From Altererythrobacter sp. KTW20L (lineage in GTDB: Bacteria; Pseudomonadota; Alphaproteobacteria; Sphingomonadales; Sphingomonadaceae): a stretch of 64,000 nt of DNA. Made by a program: the position numbers and the translations under genes. The notes below the pieces were generated by a model. The model was not told where the DNA came from and searched no databases. It saw only the letters and a program-made list of their open reading frames with translations. This document shows positions 27,493-36,631 of the stretch, in pieces. The stretch lies in the NCBI RefSeq assembly GCF_023501975.1, contig NZ_JAMFLH010000005.1, positions 1-64,000 on the forward strand, read 5' to 3'. Position 1 is the first letter of the stretch; every line of letters begins with the position of its first letter.

Positions 27493-27966
27493 ATGTATGA
27501 TTTTCTCGACCGGCCGGTGGCCTCGCTCAACGTGGGTGGCCGCGTGCTGGTCTGGGCCACGCGCCAGTGGGTGTTGTCGGCTGCGGCGGGGCGCTGTCCA
27601 TGCAGCGATGTCGGCCCGGCCTTCCATCACTGGGGCCTGCTTGCCGGGCTGTCGCAGTTCCAGTTGATGATGGTGAAGCTGGCCCGCCATTCGCGCGAGA
27701 AGATGACCTTCTGCGATCCCGCCTGCACCTGCATCGGCGAGAGCGAGGCCCTGCTGCTAGAGTTGTTCTGCACCATGCGCGAGCGCGGCGATGCGGCTTT
27801 CCGCCAGACCGCCGCGCTGGTCGTTCATGACCGCGCCGTGACAGCGCTTGCCACCGCCGTGGCCGCGCTGGGCCGGGCGCTGGAGAGCCGCGAGATCTAT
27901 CCCGAACGGGTCCAGCGGGATGACGTGTTGCGCGATGCGTGGCGGGGAAAAAGCACCGGAGGCTGA
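27493..27966 (+). CDS. Unrecognised Cys-rich 157-residue cytosolic protein
   Basis: The ATG at 27493 follows AGGA at a normal distance. Cysteines are grouped: Cys35 and Cys37 (GRCPCSD), Cys74, Cys78 and Cys80 (FCDPACTC), and Cys93; His45 and His46 lie between. The rest is helical (for example AVTALATAVAALGRALES). The pattern suggests binding of a metal or Fe-S cluster. No signal peptide or membrane segment is visible. I cannot name a family. It is second in a two-gene unit behind a Fur-box-like promoter and convergent with the arsenic operon, whose last gene ends 10 bases away. Confidence 0.65.
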   Translation: MYDFLDRPVASLNVGGRVLVWATRQWVLSAAAGRCPCSDVGPAFHHWGLLAGLSQFQLMMVKLARHSREKMTFCDPACTCIGESEALLLELFCTMRERGDAAFRQTAALVVHDRAVTALATAVAALGRALESREIYPERVQRDDVLRDAWRGKSTGG

Positions 27967-27976
27967 TGCTCCGCTG

Positions 27977-29041
27977 CTAGATCGCCGCACCACCCGGAAA
28001 GCGGCTACGCGTGCGGTTGGCAAAGGCGACCAGTGACAGCATCACCGGCACTTCCACCAGCACGCCCACCACTGTCGCCAGGGCCGCCCCGCTCGACAGG
28101 CCGAACAGGCCGATCGCCACGGCCACGGCCAGCTCGAAGAAGTTCGACGTGCCGATCATGGCGCAGGGCGCGGCGATGTTGTGCGGGACTTTCCAGGCAA
28201 AGGCCCAGGCATAGGCAATGGCGAAAATGCCATAGGACTGGATGATGATGGGAATGGCGATCAGGCCGATCAGCAGCGGGTTGGCGGTGATGACTTCGGC
28301 CTGGAAGGCAAACAGCAGCACCACCGTCGCCAGCAGGCCGATGACCGACCATGGTTTTAGCCGCGCGGTGAACGCATCGACGGCGGCCTCGTCCCCGCCA
28401 TGCGCGGCAATCACCCGGTTGCGGGTCAGGGCGCCTGCGACCAGCGGGATCACCACATAGAGCCCGACCGACAGCAGCAGCGTTTCCCATGGCACCACAA
28501 TGTCGGTCACGCCCAGCAGCAGCGCAACGATGGGCGCAAAGGCCACGATCATGATCAGGTCGTTCACCGATACCTGCACCAGCGTATAGGCCGGATCGCC
28601 CCGGGTCATCTGCGACCAGACGAAGACCATCGCAGTGCACGGGGCCGCGCCCAAGAGGATCAGCCCGGCGATATATTGCTGCGCGTCGTCGGCGGGCAGG
28701 AACCCGGCATAGATGTAATCGAAGAACAATACGGCGATGGCGGCCATGGTGAAGGGCTTGACCAGCCAGTTGATCACCAGGGTGATGACCAGTCCCCTGG
28801 GCTTGCGGCCAATGTCCTTGATGCTGGCGAAATCGACGCCGACCATCATCGGAAAGATCATCGCCCAGATCAGCACGGCTACCACCAGGTTGACCGAGGC
28901 GAACTCCAGCCCGGCCAGCAGGCCCACCGATCCCGGCGCCATATTGCCCAGCACCATGCCGACCACGATGGCCAATGCCACCCACAGCGACAGCCAGCGT
29001 TCGAACAGGCCGAGAGGTGACTTGGCGGTTTCATGTGTCAT
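27977..29041 (-). CDS. acr3: ACR3-family arsenite efflux permease
   Basis: A 354-residue inner-membrane protein with about ten helices. ACR3 features include [20 protein letters not shown], the conserved Cys in [15 protein letters not shown] (essential in characterised ACR3 pumps), and the helix [20 protein letters not shown]. It exports As(III), driven by the proton gradient. The ATG at 29041 follows GGAAGG and lies three bases after the arsenate reductase stop. It is the last gene of an arsR - arsC - arsC - acr3 operon. Confidence 0.94.
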   Translation of the reverse strand: MTHETAKSPLGLFERWLSLWVALAIVVGMVLGNMAPGSVGLLAGLEFASVNLVVAVLIWAMIFPMMVGVDFASIKDIGRKPRGLVITLVINWLVKPFTMAAIAVLFFDYIYAGFLPADDAQQYIAGLILLGAAPCTAMVFVWSQMTRGDPAYTLVQVSVNDLIMIVAFAPIVALLLGVTDIVVPWETLLLSVGLYVVIPLVAGALTRNRVIAAHGGDEAAVDAFTARLKPWSVIGLLATVVLLFAFQAEVITANPLLIGLIAIPIIIQSYGIFAIAYAWAFAWKVPHNIAAPCAMIGTSNFFELAVAVAIGLFGLSSGAALATVVGVLVEVPVMLSLVAFANRTRSRFPGGAAI

Positions 29042-29044
29042 CGC

Positions 29045-29479
29045 TCAGCCTTCCTGCTTAACGCGGTTTCCAGCTGCATCGATCACCTGCTCGCCATCTT
29101 CCTTGGCAAAAGCGGCGCGCTGGCCTGCGGGGATGAGGCCCAGCACTTCTTCCGACGGGCGGCACAGCTTCACGCCAAGTGGCGAGACGACCAGCGGGCG
29201 GTTGATCAGCACCGGGTGCGCCATCATCGCGTCGATCAGTTCCGCATCGGTCAGGTCGGCATTGTCGAGGCCCAGCTCGGCATAGGGCGTGCCCTTTTCG
29301 CGTAGCAGGGCGCGCGGGGTAATCCCGGCGCGGGCGATCAGGCTTTCCAGCATTGCGCGCGACGGCGGGGTCTTGAGGTATTCCACCACATGCGGCTCGA
29401 TCCCGGCATTGCGGATCATCGCCAGCGCATTGCGCGAGGTGCCGCAGTCCGGATTGTGATAGATCACAATGTCGGTCAT
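29045..29479 (-). CDS. arsC: Glutaredoxin-type arsenate reductase
   Basis: A 144-residue ArsC of the glutaredoxin-linked (E. coli plasmid) type. The active Cys12 lies in YHNPDCGTSRN. Downstream, RPLVVSPLGVKLCRPSEEVL carries the conserved Arg and the RP motif of the family. It reduces As(V) to As(III) for export by the ACR3 pump. The start overlaps the stop of the second, phosphatase-type reductase by four bases. Having two unrelated reductases in one operon gives two electron sources (glutaredoxin and thioredoxin). Confidence 0.93.
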   Translation of the reverse strand: MTDIVIYHNPDCGTSRNALAMIRNAGIEPHVVEYLKTPPSRAMLESLIARAGITPRALLREKGTPYAELGLDNADLTDAELIDAMMAHPVLINRPLVVSPLGVKLCRPSEEVLGLIPAGQRAAFAKEDGEQVIDAAGNRVKQEG

Positions 29480-29991
29480 TCACTCGCCCCCTTGCTGGCG
29501 CCTTCGGACTGCCCGATGGCTGTCAGCTTCTGGCGCATGGCCAGTTCGTCAATGCTGGCGTGGGGCAGCATGAGGAACAGTTCGATCCGCTTGGTCAGAT
29601 AGCCCAGGGCATCGATAAAGGCCTTGCGCTGGCCCTCGCCTTCCACCGCCGCAGGATCTTCAAGCCCCCAGTGCGCGGTGAGCGGCTTGCCCGGCCAGAC
29701 GGGGCAGGTTTCGCCTGCGGCATTGTCGCACACGGTGAAGATGAAATCGAACTGCGGTGCGCCCGGTCCGGTAAACTCGTGCCAGTTCTTGGAATAAAGG
29801 CCGTCGGTCGGATAGCCGAAGTCCGTCAGCACTTCGAGCGACATGGGGTGAACCTCGCCCTTGGGCTGGCTGCCAGCGCTGAAGGCCCGGAAGCGCCCGG
29901 CACCCAACTTGTTCATCACCGCCTCGCCCAGCACCGAACGGGCAGAATTGCCGGTGCAAAGGAACAGCACGTTGTAGCTTGTGTCGGTCAT
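29476..29991 (-). CDS. arsC: Low-molecular-weight phosphatase-type arsenate reductase
   Basis: A 171-residue protein of the LMW-PTP fold. The phosphate loop is FLCTGNSARS (Cys12, Arg18); two further cysteines lie in TVCDNAAGETCPVWPG, matching the thiol relay of thioredoxin-coupled ArsC. WGLEDPAAVEG supplies the DP motif. It reduces arsenate using thioredoxin or a related thiol. The ATG at 29991 is ten bases after the arsR stop. The upstream frame reads through arsR in another phase and is not coding. Confidence 0.92.
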   Translation of the reverse strand: MTDTSYNVLFLCTGNSARSVLGEAVMNKLGAGRFRAFSAGSQPKGEVHPMSLEVLTDFGYPTDGLYSKNWHEFTGPGAPQFDFIFTVCDNAAGETCPVWPGKPLTAHWGLEDPAAVEGEGQRKAFIDALGYLTKRIELFLMLPHASIDELAMRQKLTAIGQSEGASKGASE

Positions 29992-30001
29992 TGAAAAGCC
30001 C

Positions 30002-30346
30002 TCAACCGTTGCAGGTGATTTCGCCGAGCAGGTCGGCGCACATTTCGGGGGCGCCCTGGCAGCAGTCCTGCATAAGGAAGGCGAGCAGGCGGCGCATGGC
30101 GGCATAGTCGGTGCGGTAGCGGATCAGGCGGCTTTCGCGAGTCGATTGCACCAGCCCGGCGCGTTCCAGCGTCGCCAGGTGGTGCGACATGGTGGACGGC
30201 GGCACTCCGGCTTCTTCCGCGATCGCCCCGGCGACCAGACCATCCGGCCCCGCCGTCACCAGCATGCGGAATACTGACAGGCGGGTGTCATGCGCCAGGG
30301 CTCCAAGGGAATCGACAGCCCAGTTCTGTGCATCGGGTCCGCTCAT
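30002..30346 (-). CDS. arsR: ArsR-family arsenic-responsive repressor
   Basis: A 114-residue winged-helix protein. The HTH is in IAEEAGVPPSTMSHHLATLE followed by RAGLVQSTRESRLIRYRT. A C-terminal cysteine group, DCCQGAPEMCADLL, would bind As(III); it differs from the classical ELCVCDL helix-3 site and matches ArsR types with C-terminal Cys pairs. It is first in the arsenic operon and would repress it in the absence of arsenite. A TCGA-based inverted repeat lies 50-61 bases before its start. Confidence 0.92.
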   Translation of the reverse strand: MSGPDAQNWAVDSLGALAHDTRLSVFRMLVTAGPDGLVAGAIAEEAGVPPSTMSHHLATLERAGLVQSTRESRLIRYRTDYAAMRRLLAFLMQDCCQGAPEMCADLLGEITCNG

Positions 30347-30389
30347 GGTCCGTCCTTCCGGGGCTCTCGATTAGTCGCACTCCCCGCAG

Positions 30390-30407
30390 TGTCAATCGAC
30401 ATTTCGA
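30390..30407 (-). promoter_or_regulatory. Candidate ars promoter -35 and ArsR operator
   Basis: On the minus strand TTGACA (30390-30395) is a consensus -35 box; the -10 region some 17 bases later is weak. It directly adjoins TCGAAATGTCGA (30396-30407), symmetric in 10 of 12 positions. Several known ArsR sites contain TTCGA/TCGAA-type halves. Overlap of operator and -35 fits repression of the ars operon. Confidence 0.4.
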
Positions 30408-30500
30408 GAATTATGGAAATCATGCCCGCCTGCATAGAGCAATCGCCCGCCCGCCCTTTTTTGCAGCAAGCCTGTTCCATTGCCGCTAGACCTTCAGCCC

Positions 30501-31217
30501 ATGAACCCGATGTTTGAAGAGATCGCCTGGGAACAGACCCCCATCGGGGAACTGATCCTGCGTCGCCGCCGGTTGCAGGCGGATGGCGAGGATATCTGGG
30601 AAATCAAGCTGAACGACGGCTACCTGATGTCCAGCCAGTTCGTGGACGGGGAGATCGCCCTGGCCGAGATGGCCCTGGCGCTGGCCGGGGGAGATGCCCT
30701 CGACGTGGTGGTTGGCGGCCTGGGCCTTGGCTATACCGCCGAGGCAGTCCTGCGTGATCCGCGGGTGGGACAGCTTGTCGTGATAGAGCTGATCCCCGAG
30801 GTTATCGCCTGGCACCACCAGCGCCTCCTGCCGCTGGGCGAGGCAGTGGCGGGCGATCCGCGCTGCACCTTGCGGCAGGGCGATTTCTTCGCTCTTGCGG
30901 TCCGGCCTGGCGGATTCCACGAAGCCGATCCCGACAGGCTGCACGATGCGATCCTGATCGACATCGACCATTCCACCACCCATTTCATCGACGATGCGAG
31001 CGCGGGCTTTTACAGCGAGGCCGCGATTGCGGCGCTGGTGGCAAAGCTGAAGCCGGGCGGAATCTTCGCGCTGTGGTCAACCGATGCCGAGGATCCGGCC
31101 TTTGTCGCCGCGCTGCGCAGGATCCTGCACGAGGTGCAGGTGGAGCGGGTGGAATTCGATACCCCCTACCGCGAGAGTCCGGCGTTCAACCTGATCTACC
31201 TTGGGCGCAAGCCCTGA
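30501..31217 (+). CDS. Spermidine-synthase-like protein
   Basis: About 238 residues of Rossmann methyltransferase fold. DVVVGGLGLGYTAEAVL is the nucleotide-binding glycine motif, VVIELIPEVIAWH the acidic loop, and DAILIDIDHST the D-x-D region used by aminopropyltransferases. An N-terminal beta domain (TPIGELILRRRRLQADGEDI) is similar to that of polyamine aminopropyltransferases. Many such proteins are annotated as spermidine synthase without proof. The start at ATG 30501 has no clear ribosome site; ATG 30510 and TTG 30480 are alternatives. It is divergent from arsR. Confidence 0.75.
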   Translation: MNPMFEEIAWEQTPIGELILRRRRLQADGEDIWEIKLNDGYLMSSQFVDGEIALAEMALALAGGDALDVVVGGLGLGYTAEAVLRDPRVGQLVVIELIPEVIAWHHQRLLPLGEAVAGDPRCTLRQGDFFALAVRPGGFHEADPDRLHDAILIDIDHSTTHFIDDASAGFYSEAAIAALVAKLKPGGIFALWSTDAEDPAFVAALRRILHEVQVERVEFDTPYRESPAFNLIYLGRKP

Positions 31218-31247
31218 ACCGCTGACCGGTCCACCCGATCTGACAAC

Positions 31248-32099
31248 CTACCGCACAAGCAGGACCGGCACCCGCACCGTGCGGATCATCGTGGTGGTGG
31301 TGCTGCCCACGATCAGGGTGCGGATCGGCGAGTGGCCATAGGCGCCCATGACCAACATGGCTCCCGGCGTCTGTTCGACCACTCGTGCGATCACCGCTTC
31401 GGGCTTGCCGCGTTCGAGCGTGGTGGTGACTTCCCGCTCTACACCGAGGCGGGCAGCAGCGTCGTCCAGCGCCCGGCGATGCGCCTCGTTTTCGGTATCG
31501 GCCATCACGATAGTGACCGGCAACCCGTTGAACAGCGGCGATTCGACCAGCCGCACCAGGGCGCGTTCGGCGGCCGGACTGGCATCATAGGCGAAAACCA
31601 GCGCCTGCGGTTCGACATAGCTGCGCGAGGCGACGAGTACCGGCCTGGTGCTGGCCCGCACGACCCGTTCGATCTTCGATCCGATATGACCAGTGGCAAA
31701 TTCGTGGCTCGCCCCGCGCTTGCCGATGACGACCACGCGCGCCCCTTCCTCGCGTTCGAGGATCGTCTCGACGATACCGCCATGGCGATGCAACGTGCGC
31801 ACATCGAAGGCTCCGCCATCCCGCAGGCGCTGTTCGCCAGCCTCCAGCAGCAGCCGCCCACGCTCCACCTTCAATTTCGCGTCTGCCGCTTCCAGTTGCA
31901 CCAGTTCCTGCATCAGGCTGGTCTTGACCCCCAGTCCGATCGCGCCCGACAGGTCACCGCGCGCGGCCACCGCATCGCTGCGCTGGACCACGTGGAGCAG
32001 TTCGACCGGCATCTGCAACCGGCGCGATGCCCAGGCGGAGAGGTCGCATACGCTGTCGGCGTAGCTCGATGCGTCGATGCACGCGAGGACGTGTTCCAT
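31248..32099 (-). CDS. Tandem universal stress protein
   Basis: A 283-residue protein with two UspA domains. The first starts EHVLACIDASSYADSVCDL and ends with the ATP-type motif VIGKRGASHEFATGHIGSKI; the second has VFAYDASPAAERALVRLVES and VMGAYGHSPIRTLIVGSTTTT. Both retain a G-rich loop, so nucleotide binding is possible. The ATG at 32099 is preferred because GGGAG is then seven bases away. The gene follows the SulP transporter by 14 bases and is co-transcribed with it. SulP/Usp pairs are common and suggest a regulatory partner for the transporter. Confidence 0.88.
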   Translation of the reverse strand: MEHVLACIDASSYADSVCDLSAWASRRLQMPVELLHVVQRSDAVAARGDLSGAIGLGVKTSLMQELVQLEAADAKLKVERGRLLLEAGEQRLRDGGAFDVRTLHRHGGIVETILEREEGARVVVIGKRGASHEFATGHIGSKIERVVRASTRPVLVASRSYVEPQALVFAYDASPAAERALVRLVESPLFNGLPVTIVMADTENEAHRRALDDAAARLGVEREVTTTLERGKPEAVIARVVEQTPGAMLVMGAYGHSPIRTLIVGSTTTTMIRTVRVPVLLVR

Positions 32100-32113
32100 T
32101 GTCATGCTCCCTC

Positions 32114-33598
32114 TCAATGTCCGCCGAGACCGGCTTCGGCACCCGGTTTGTCATGCGTGGCGAAGCGATCGACCATCGCCGCGCTGGCTTCGTTGAGCCC
32201 GATCACTTCCACTTCAGTACCTTCGCGGCGGAACTTGAGGATCGCCTTGTCGAGCGTGCCCACCGCCGAGATGTCCCAGAAGTGGGATTGTGACACGTCG
32301 ATCACGACCCGGTCCAGCACTTCGCGGAAATCGAATGCATCAACGAAGCTGTCGGACGAGGCGAAGAACACCTGGCCCGAGATCCGGTAGGTCCGGGTCC
32401 GTCCATCGACAGCCAGCTCCGATTCCACGGTGAACAGGCGCTTGACCTTGCTGGCAAAGAACAGGCCCGACAGGACGACGCCCGCCAGCACGCCCTGTGC
32501 CAGATCGTGCGTCCAGACCACGATAACCACGGTCACCACCATCACCACCGACGACTGCCAAGGGTGGTGGCGGATGTCGCGGATCGATCGCCAGGAGAAG
32601 GTGCCGATCGACACCATGATCATCACCGCCACCAGTGCAGCCATCGGAATGATCGCCACCAGCGGCCCCAGCACCAGGATCAGGAACAGCAGGAAGGCGC
32701 CCGCCACGAAAGTGGACAGGCGCGTTTCGCCGCCGGACTTCACGTTGATGACCGACTGGCCGATCATCGCGCAGCCGCCCATGCCGCCAAGGAAGCCGGT
32801 GAAGAAGTTGGCAATGCCCTGCCCCTTCATCTCGCGCTGCTTGTTCGACGGGGTATCGGTCAGGTCGTCAACGATCTGCGCTGTCAGCATCGATTCCAGC
32901 AGGCCGACTGCCGCCATGGTCAGCGAGAACGGCAGGATGATCTGCAGAGTTTCCAGCGTGAACGGCACGTCGGGAATCAGCCATGCGGGCAGGGTGCTTG
33001 GCAGTTCGCCCATGTCGCCCACCGTCCGCACATCGAACCCGGTGTAGAAGACCAGCGCGGTCAGGATCGCGATGGCGACCAGTGGGGACGGGATGGCCCT
33101 GGTCAGGCGGGGGAACAGGTAGATCACGGCAAGACCACCCGCCACCAGGGCATAGGTCATCATCGGCACGCCGATCAGTTCGGGCAATTGCGCCATGAAG
33201 ATCAGGATCGCCAAGGCGTTGACGAACCCGGTGATGACCGAGCGCGAGACATATTGCATCAAAAGGTGCAGCCGCAGGTACCCGGCGCCGATCTGGATAA
33301 CGCCCATCAGGATCGTGGCGGCGAACAGGTAATCGAGGCCATAGTCGCGCACCAAGGGGATCACCAGCACGGCCACGGCCGCCGTGGCGGCCGAGATCAT
33401 CCCCCGCCTGCCGCCGACCAGCGAAATGATCACCGCGATCGAGAACGAGGCATAAAGGCCCACGCGCGGATCGACGCCCGCGATGATTGAAAAGCCGATT
33501 GCCTCCGGAATCAGCGCCAGCGCAACGACGATCCCGGCCAGGATATCGCCCTTGGGATTGGCCAGCCATTCCCGCTTGATGGTTTCGAGATTGAACAT
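32114..33598 (-). CDS. SulP-family anion transporter with STAS domain
   Basis: A 494-residue protein. The membrane part (about 1-395) opens with [20 protein letters not shown] and includes [21 protein letters not shown], the SulP signature. A C-terminal STAS domain (about 410-480) contains [20 protein letters not shown]. Members carry sulfate, bicarbonate or other anions; which one cannot be told from sequence. It is preceded by a highly folded 5' leader (33693-33748), so its expression may be controlled by RNA. The downstream gene is a universal stress protein. Confidence 0.9.
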   Translation of the reverse strand: MFNLETIKREWLANPKGDILAGIVVALALIPEAIGFSIIAGVDPRVGLYASFSIAVIISLVGGRRGMISAATAAVAVLVIPLVRDYGLDYLFAATILMGVIQIGAGYLRLHLLMQYVSRSVITGFVNALAILIFMAQLPELIGVPMMTYALVAGGLAVIYLFPRLTRAIPSPLVAIAILTALVFYTGFDVRTVGDMGELPSTLPAWLIPDVPFTLETLQIILPFSLTMAAVGLLESMLTAQIVDDLTDTPSNKQREMKGQGIANFFTGFLGGMGGCAMIGQSVINVKSGGETRLSTFVAGAFLLFLILVLGPLVAIIPMAALVAVMIMVSIGTFSWRSIRDIRHHPWQSSVVMVVTVVIVVWTHDLAQGVLAGVVLSGLFFASKVKRLFTVESELAVDGRTRTYRISGQVFFASSDSFVDAFDFREVLDRVVIDVSQSHFWDISAVGTLDKAILKFRREGTEVEVIGLNEASAAMVDRFATHDKPGAEAGLGGH

Positions 33599-33692
33599 GA
33601 GTGATCTTGTGACCTGCCGATGCCAGACTGCCCGCGTAACGCCTGTCCGATGGAGGGGACTGCGTATCGGGCGGTGTAAATCAGTAGCGAAA

Positions 33693-33748
33693 GGTTATCC
33701 CGGGGATAGGCGCCGGGCCGAGCCACCCGGGAAGTCCCGGGTCCGGCG
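33693..33748 (-). ncRNA. Structured leader RNA upstream of the SulP gene (candidate sul1-like element)
   Basis: Three helices can be drawn in the leader. ACCCGGG (33725-33731) pairs with CCCGGGT (33736-33742) around a 4-base loop. CGCCGG (33711-33716) pairs with CCGGCG (33743-33748), directly enclosing that hairpin and leaving an 8-base bulge. TATCC (33696-33700) pairs with GGATA (33704-33708). The block lies about 95 bases before the SulP start. A motif named sul1 has been reported before sulfate-transporter genes of Alphaproteobacteria. I could not check its consensus here, so the identity is tentative and the strand is inferred from the gene it precedes. Confidence 0.4.
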
Positions 33749-33871
33749 AAGTGGCGTGCTCCTAAGCGAATGCATGCAATGCTGCAAGTGCGAAGGCAAG
33801 TCAGGGGTGGCGCGGTCCTGTCTATACACTTCGCCATTCACGGCTAAACTCCGGCGCAGGGAGAAAAAACC

Positions 33872-34801
33872 ATGAGATTCGTGCTGGCTTTGAGCCTTGT
33901 CCTATCACTGCCCGCTGCCGCCACCACCGCTGCACAGGCGCAGTCCGCCACCGCGGCAACGTCCTGCGATCGCGAATGCCTGCGCGGCAAGGTGACCGAG
34001 GTGCTCGATGTCCTGATCAAGGACGATGTCACCGCGCTCGATGTCGCCCCCACCCTGCGGGTCACCGAAGACGCGGTCGAAAAGCCACTAGCCCAGCTCG
34101 GGCTGGTGCGGTCCGTCACCCGGTTGCGCGGCTACCGGCAGGACATCATCGATGTTGCCGCCGGGGTTGCCGTGTCAGGCGTGATGGTCGAGGAATCGGG
34201 AGCGCCAGTGATCCTGGTCGTGCGGGTCAAGGTGGACGGGGAGCAGCGGCTGGAGGAGATCGAGCTGGTGGCCACCCGCGGGCGGGCCGACGGCATGCTC
34301 TATTCGATCGATACCTACAGCGGCGTGCCCACCGCCGCGCTCAACTATGCGCCGCGTGCAGAACAGCTCGGTACGCGTGACGAGATGGTGGCCATTGCCA
34401 TGCTCTACCCGCTTGGGCTGAGCAATGCCGAGACCTTCAACGACGTGGGCACGCCCTTTGCGCCAGAAGCCTACCGGATCGAGAACGGCGCCTACATGGC
34501 GGGTCCGGGCTGCACGATCATTCCGGGCTGCGCGGATATCGGCAACCAGTCGCTGGCGGTGTTCAACCAGCTTGGCCGGGTGACCATCCGCGACATCGTG
34601 GTGGACGAACGCATGGGCATCGTGATCATGCGGCTGTCATGGAACCAGAGCGGCGCGCCGGATTCCAATCGGCTGACCGCCTGGGAGATGTTCAAGATCC
34701 ATGACGGCCAGATCCACGCGGTCGAAGCTTACATGAAGCTGTTCCCGCCGGAGTTGGATCTTGGCGGCTGGCCGATCGCACCGGGGATTACCCAGCCCTG
34801 A
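33872..34801 (+). CDS. Secreted hypothetical protein, SnoaL/NTF2-like C-terminus
   Basis: A 309-residue protein with a signal peptide (MRFVLALSLVLSLPAAATTA then AQAQ). Two cysteines follow immediately (SCDRECLRG). The central part (about 45-170) and the C-terminal part ending AWEMFKIHDGQIHAVEAYMK resemble the SnoaL/DUF8021 type found in secreted proteins of sphingomonads and fungi. A second Cys pair lies in GPGCTIIPGCADIG. GGGAG stands upstream of the ATG. Catalytic activity cannot be assigned. It is a single gene, convergent with a lipoprotein gene. Confidence 0.65.
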   Translation: MRFVLALSLVLSLPAAATTAAQAQSATAATSCDRECLRGKVTEVLDVLIKDDVTALDVAPTLRVTEDAVEKPLAQLGLVRSVTRLRGYRQDIIDVAAGVAVSGVMVEESGAPVILVVRVKVDGEQRLEEIELVATRGRADGMLYSIDTYSGVPTAALNYAPRAEQLGTRDEMVAIAMLYPLGLSNAETFNDVGTPFAPEAYRIENGAYMAGPGCTIIPGCADIGNQSLAVFNQLGRVTIRDIVVDERMGIVIMRLSWNQSGAPDSNRLTAWEMFKIHDGQIHAVEAYMKLFPPELDLGGWPIAPGITQP

Positions 34802-34821
34802 CCGGCCAGCCCTGAGCGAGG

Positions 34822-35241
34822 TTACTCGAAAGAATCGACCGGGCGCACGGTGGACATCTCGCCGCCGACGCCCCTGACCTGCATCGTGCCATCCTCGTCC
34901 ACGTTGGTGGCTTCGAAGCACTGGTGCTCCTCGACACCCTCGGTGACAAAGCAGTTCTGCCCGTCCTGGGCAAAGATGGTGCCGCCGGTGGCGTTGCCGT
35001 CGGCCGAAACCATGGCCCAGGTCATCCCCGGAAGGATGGTAAGCTGGTTCACCACGCCATCGGCGCTGACGACCTCGTAATTGCCGGGCGCGACGGCCTC
35101 GAAACCGGCATCGGCTTCGGGGTCGATGCCTTCCGCCGACACGCTGTTGGCATCGGCCACATCGACCTCGCCCGTGTCTGCCGCATCGTTGCTGCAAGCG
35201 GCGAGTGCGCAAATCGCTACCAGTGCTGTGAAAGTCCGCAT
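34822..35241 (-). CDS. Small acidic lipoprotein of unknown function
   Basis: A 139-residue protein. The N-terminus MRTFTALVAICALAACSNDA has a lipobox (LAAC) for lipidation at Cys16. The mature part is acidic and has two further cysteines in GQNCFVTEGVEEHQCFEAT that could form a disulfide. No enzymatic motif is seen. It is convergent with the secreted SnoaL-like gene (20 bases apart) and separated by about 60 bases from the flippase gene on the same strand. Confidence 0.75.
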   Translation of the reverse strand: MRTFTALVAICALAACSNDAADTGEVDVADANSVSAEGIDPEADAGFEAVAPGNYEVVSADGVVNQLTILPGMTWAMVSADGNATGGTIFAQDGQNCFVTEGVEEHQCFEATNVDEDGTMQVRGVGGEMSTVRPVDSFE

Positions 35242-35300
35242 GATCCATCCCCTATTGTTGCTGTAGCCGGATCAACGGTCGTGCGCTCGATGCGTTCCTG

Positions 35301-36548
35301 TCAGGTAGCTTGGCTCTGCCCCCGTTCCAGCCGCCGGTTGACGAAGAAAAGCCCGGTCACCGTTGCCACGCTGGCCCCCAGCACGGCCATGCCGGCCGCA
35401 GCCGCGCCGTGATCGTCAACCAGGAACACCAGTGCCAGCAGGGCCAGGCCGGTTGGCACGGCGCGCAGGACGAAATTGGTCAGGGCCCGCCCGCGCGCCA
35501 CCAGCAGGGCTTCCAGGCTGGCACCGCCGAGTTCGATCGCGGCGGCAGCGGATAGCAGGATCATCGGCGTATAGGCGGGCAGGAACTCATCCCCGGCGAT
35601 CACTCCGATCACCCAGCGCCCCGCAACCAGTGCCAGGACCACCGCAGCCATGCCGGTGGCGACCGCAATTCGCCCGATACGCGCGGCGATGGCCTTGGCC
35701 GCCGCGGGTGAGCGGACCAGTTCGGGATAGACCGCCTTGAGCAGCGCCTGGGCCAGTTTGAGCACGCCTTCGCCCAGTTGCGATGCCACGCGGTAAAGCC
35801 CCGCCAGCGCTGCCCCGCCGAGCGAGCCGAGTACCAGCACCAGCACCTGGCGCGACGTGATCGACAGCATCCCCGACAGGGTAGTGCCCGTAACGAAGCG
35901 CCACACACCCGGCTCGCTGGCAGGCACCCGCCGCAGGCTCATGTGGCGCCAGTAGAGCGGCTGGCTCTTGCGTGCGAAATACCAGTAGGTCGCCGTTGTC
36001 GCCACTTCGCCCAGCGCCCAGACCAGCAGGAAGGCGGGGATCGACGGGGCCAGCAGCGCCACCAGCCCCGCCCCCGTCACCCGCACCACACTGGTAACCG
36101 AATCCGCCGTGGCAGCCCGGGCATAGCGATCGTGCAGGCGCAGGATACCCGTCGGCGTGGAACGCAGGGTCAGCAGCAGTACCAGGGCATAGGCAAAGGC
36201 CGTCAGCCTCAGTTCGGGCGGCAGCGGCAACCACGATCCCGCCAGCCACAGGATCAGCGCGGCAGCGACAGCGCCCACCGCCATGCTGGTCATATCCAGC
36301 GCCAGGGCAAAGCCGGTGGCATCGCCCAGGGTCTCTTTCGACTGGCCCCAGCGCACCACCACCTGCCACGACTGGAACGACACGAAGCCGACCAGCGCCT
36401 GGGCAAAGGTCACCACCAGGATGAACTGGCCGAAGCCCGCCAGTCCCAGCGACCGGGTGGCAAGCGCGAGGTAGGCCAGGCTTAGCACCGCGTTGACGCC
36501 GCGCGCGCCCATCAGCCATCCGGTATTGGTCAGCGCGCGCTTGATCAT
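35301..36548 (-). CDS. Polysaccharide (oligosaccharide) flippase, MOP superfamily
   Basis: About 415 residues with twelve or more hydrophobic helices. The N-terminus MIKRALTNTGWLMGARGVNA and SLAYLALATRSLGLAGFGQF are typical of Wzx/RfbX-like flippases, which move lipid-linked oligosaccharides across the inner membrane. No glycosyltransferase genes are adjacent, so the glycan is unknown. The start at 36548 gives the standard N-terminus; frame upstream of it overlaps the promoter of the divergent VOC gene. Confidence 0.85.
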   Translation of the reverse strand: MIKRALTNTGWLMGARGVNAVLSLAYLALATRSLGLAGFGQFILVVTFAQALVGFVSFQSWQVVVRWGQSKETLGDATGFALALDMTSMAVGAVAAALILWLAGSWLPLPPELRLTAFAYALVLLLTLRSTPTGILRLHDRYARAATADSVTSVVRVTGAGLVALLAPSIPAFLLVWALGEVATTATYWYFARKSQPLYWRHMSLRRVPASEPGVWRFVTGTTLSGMLSITSRQVLVLVLGSLGGAALAGLYRVASQLGEGVLKLAQALLKAVYPELVRSPAAAKAIAARIGRIAVATGMAAVVLALVAGRWVIGVIAGDEFLPAYTPMILLSAAAAIELGGASLEALLVARGRALTNFVLRAVPTGLALLALVFLVDDHGAAAAGMAVLGASVATVTGLFFVNRRLERGQSQAT

Positions 36549-36631
36549 GGTTCGCAGCCCCTGCCCCAGAAAGCGCACGATTGCAAAAGTGGAGTGCGGC
36601 TGTAGCACTGAGAACCACAAAGGGAGAGACC

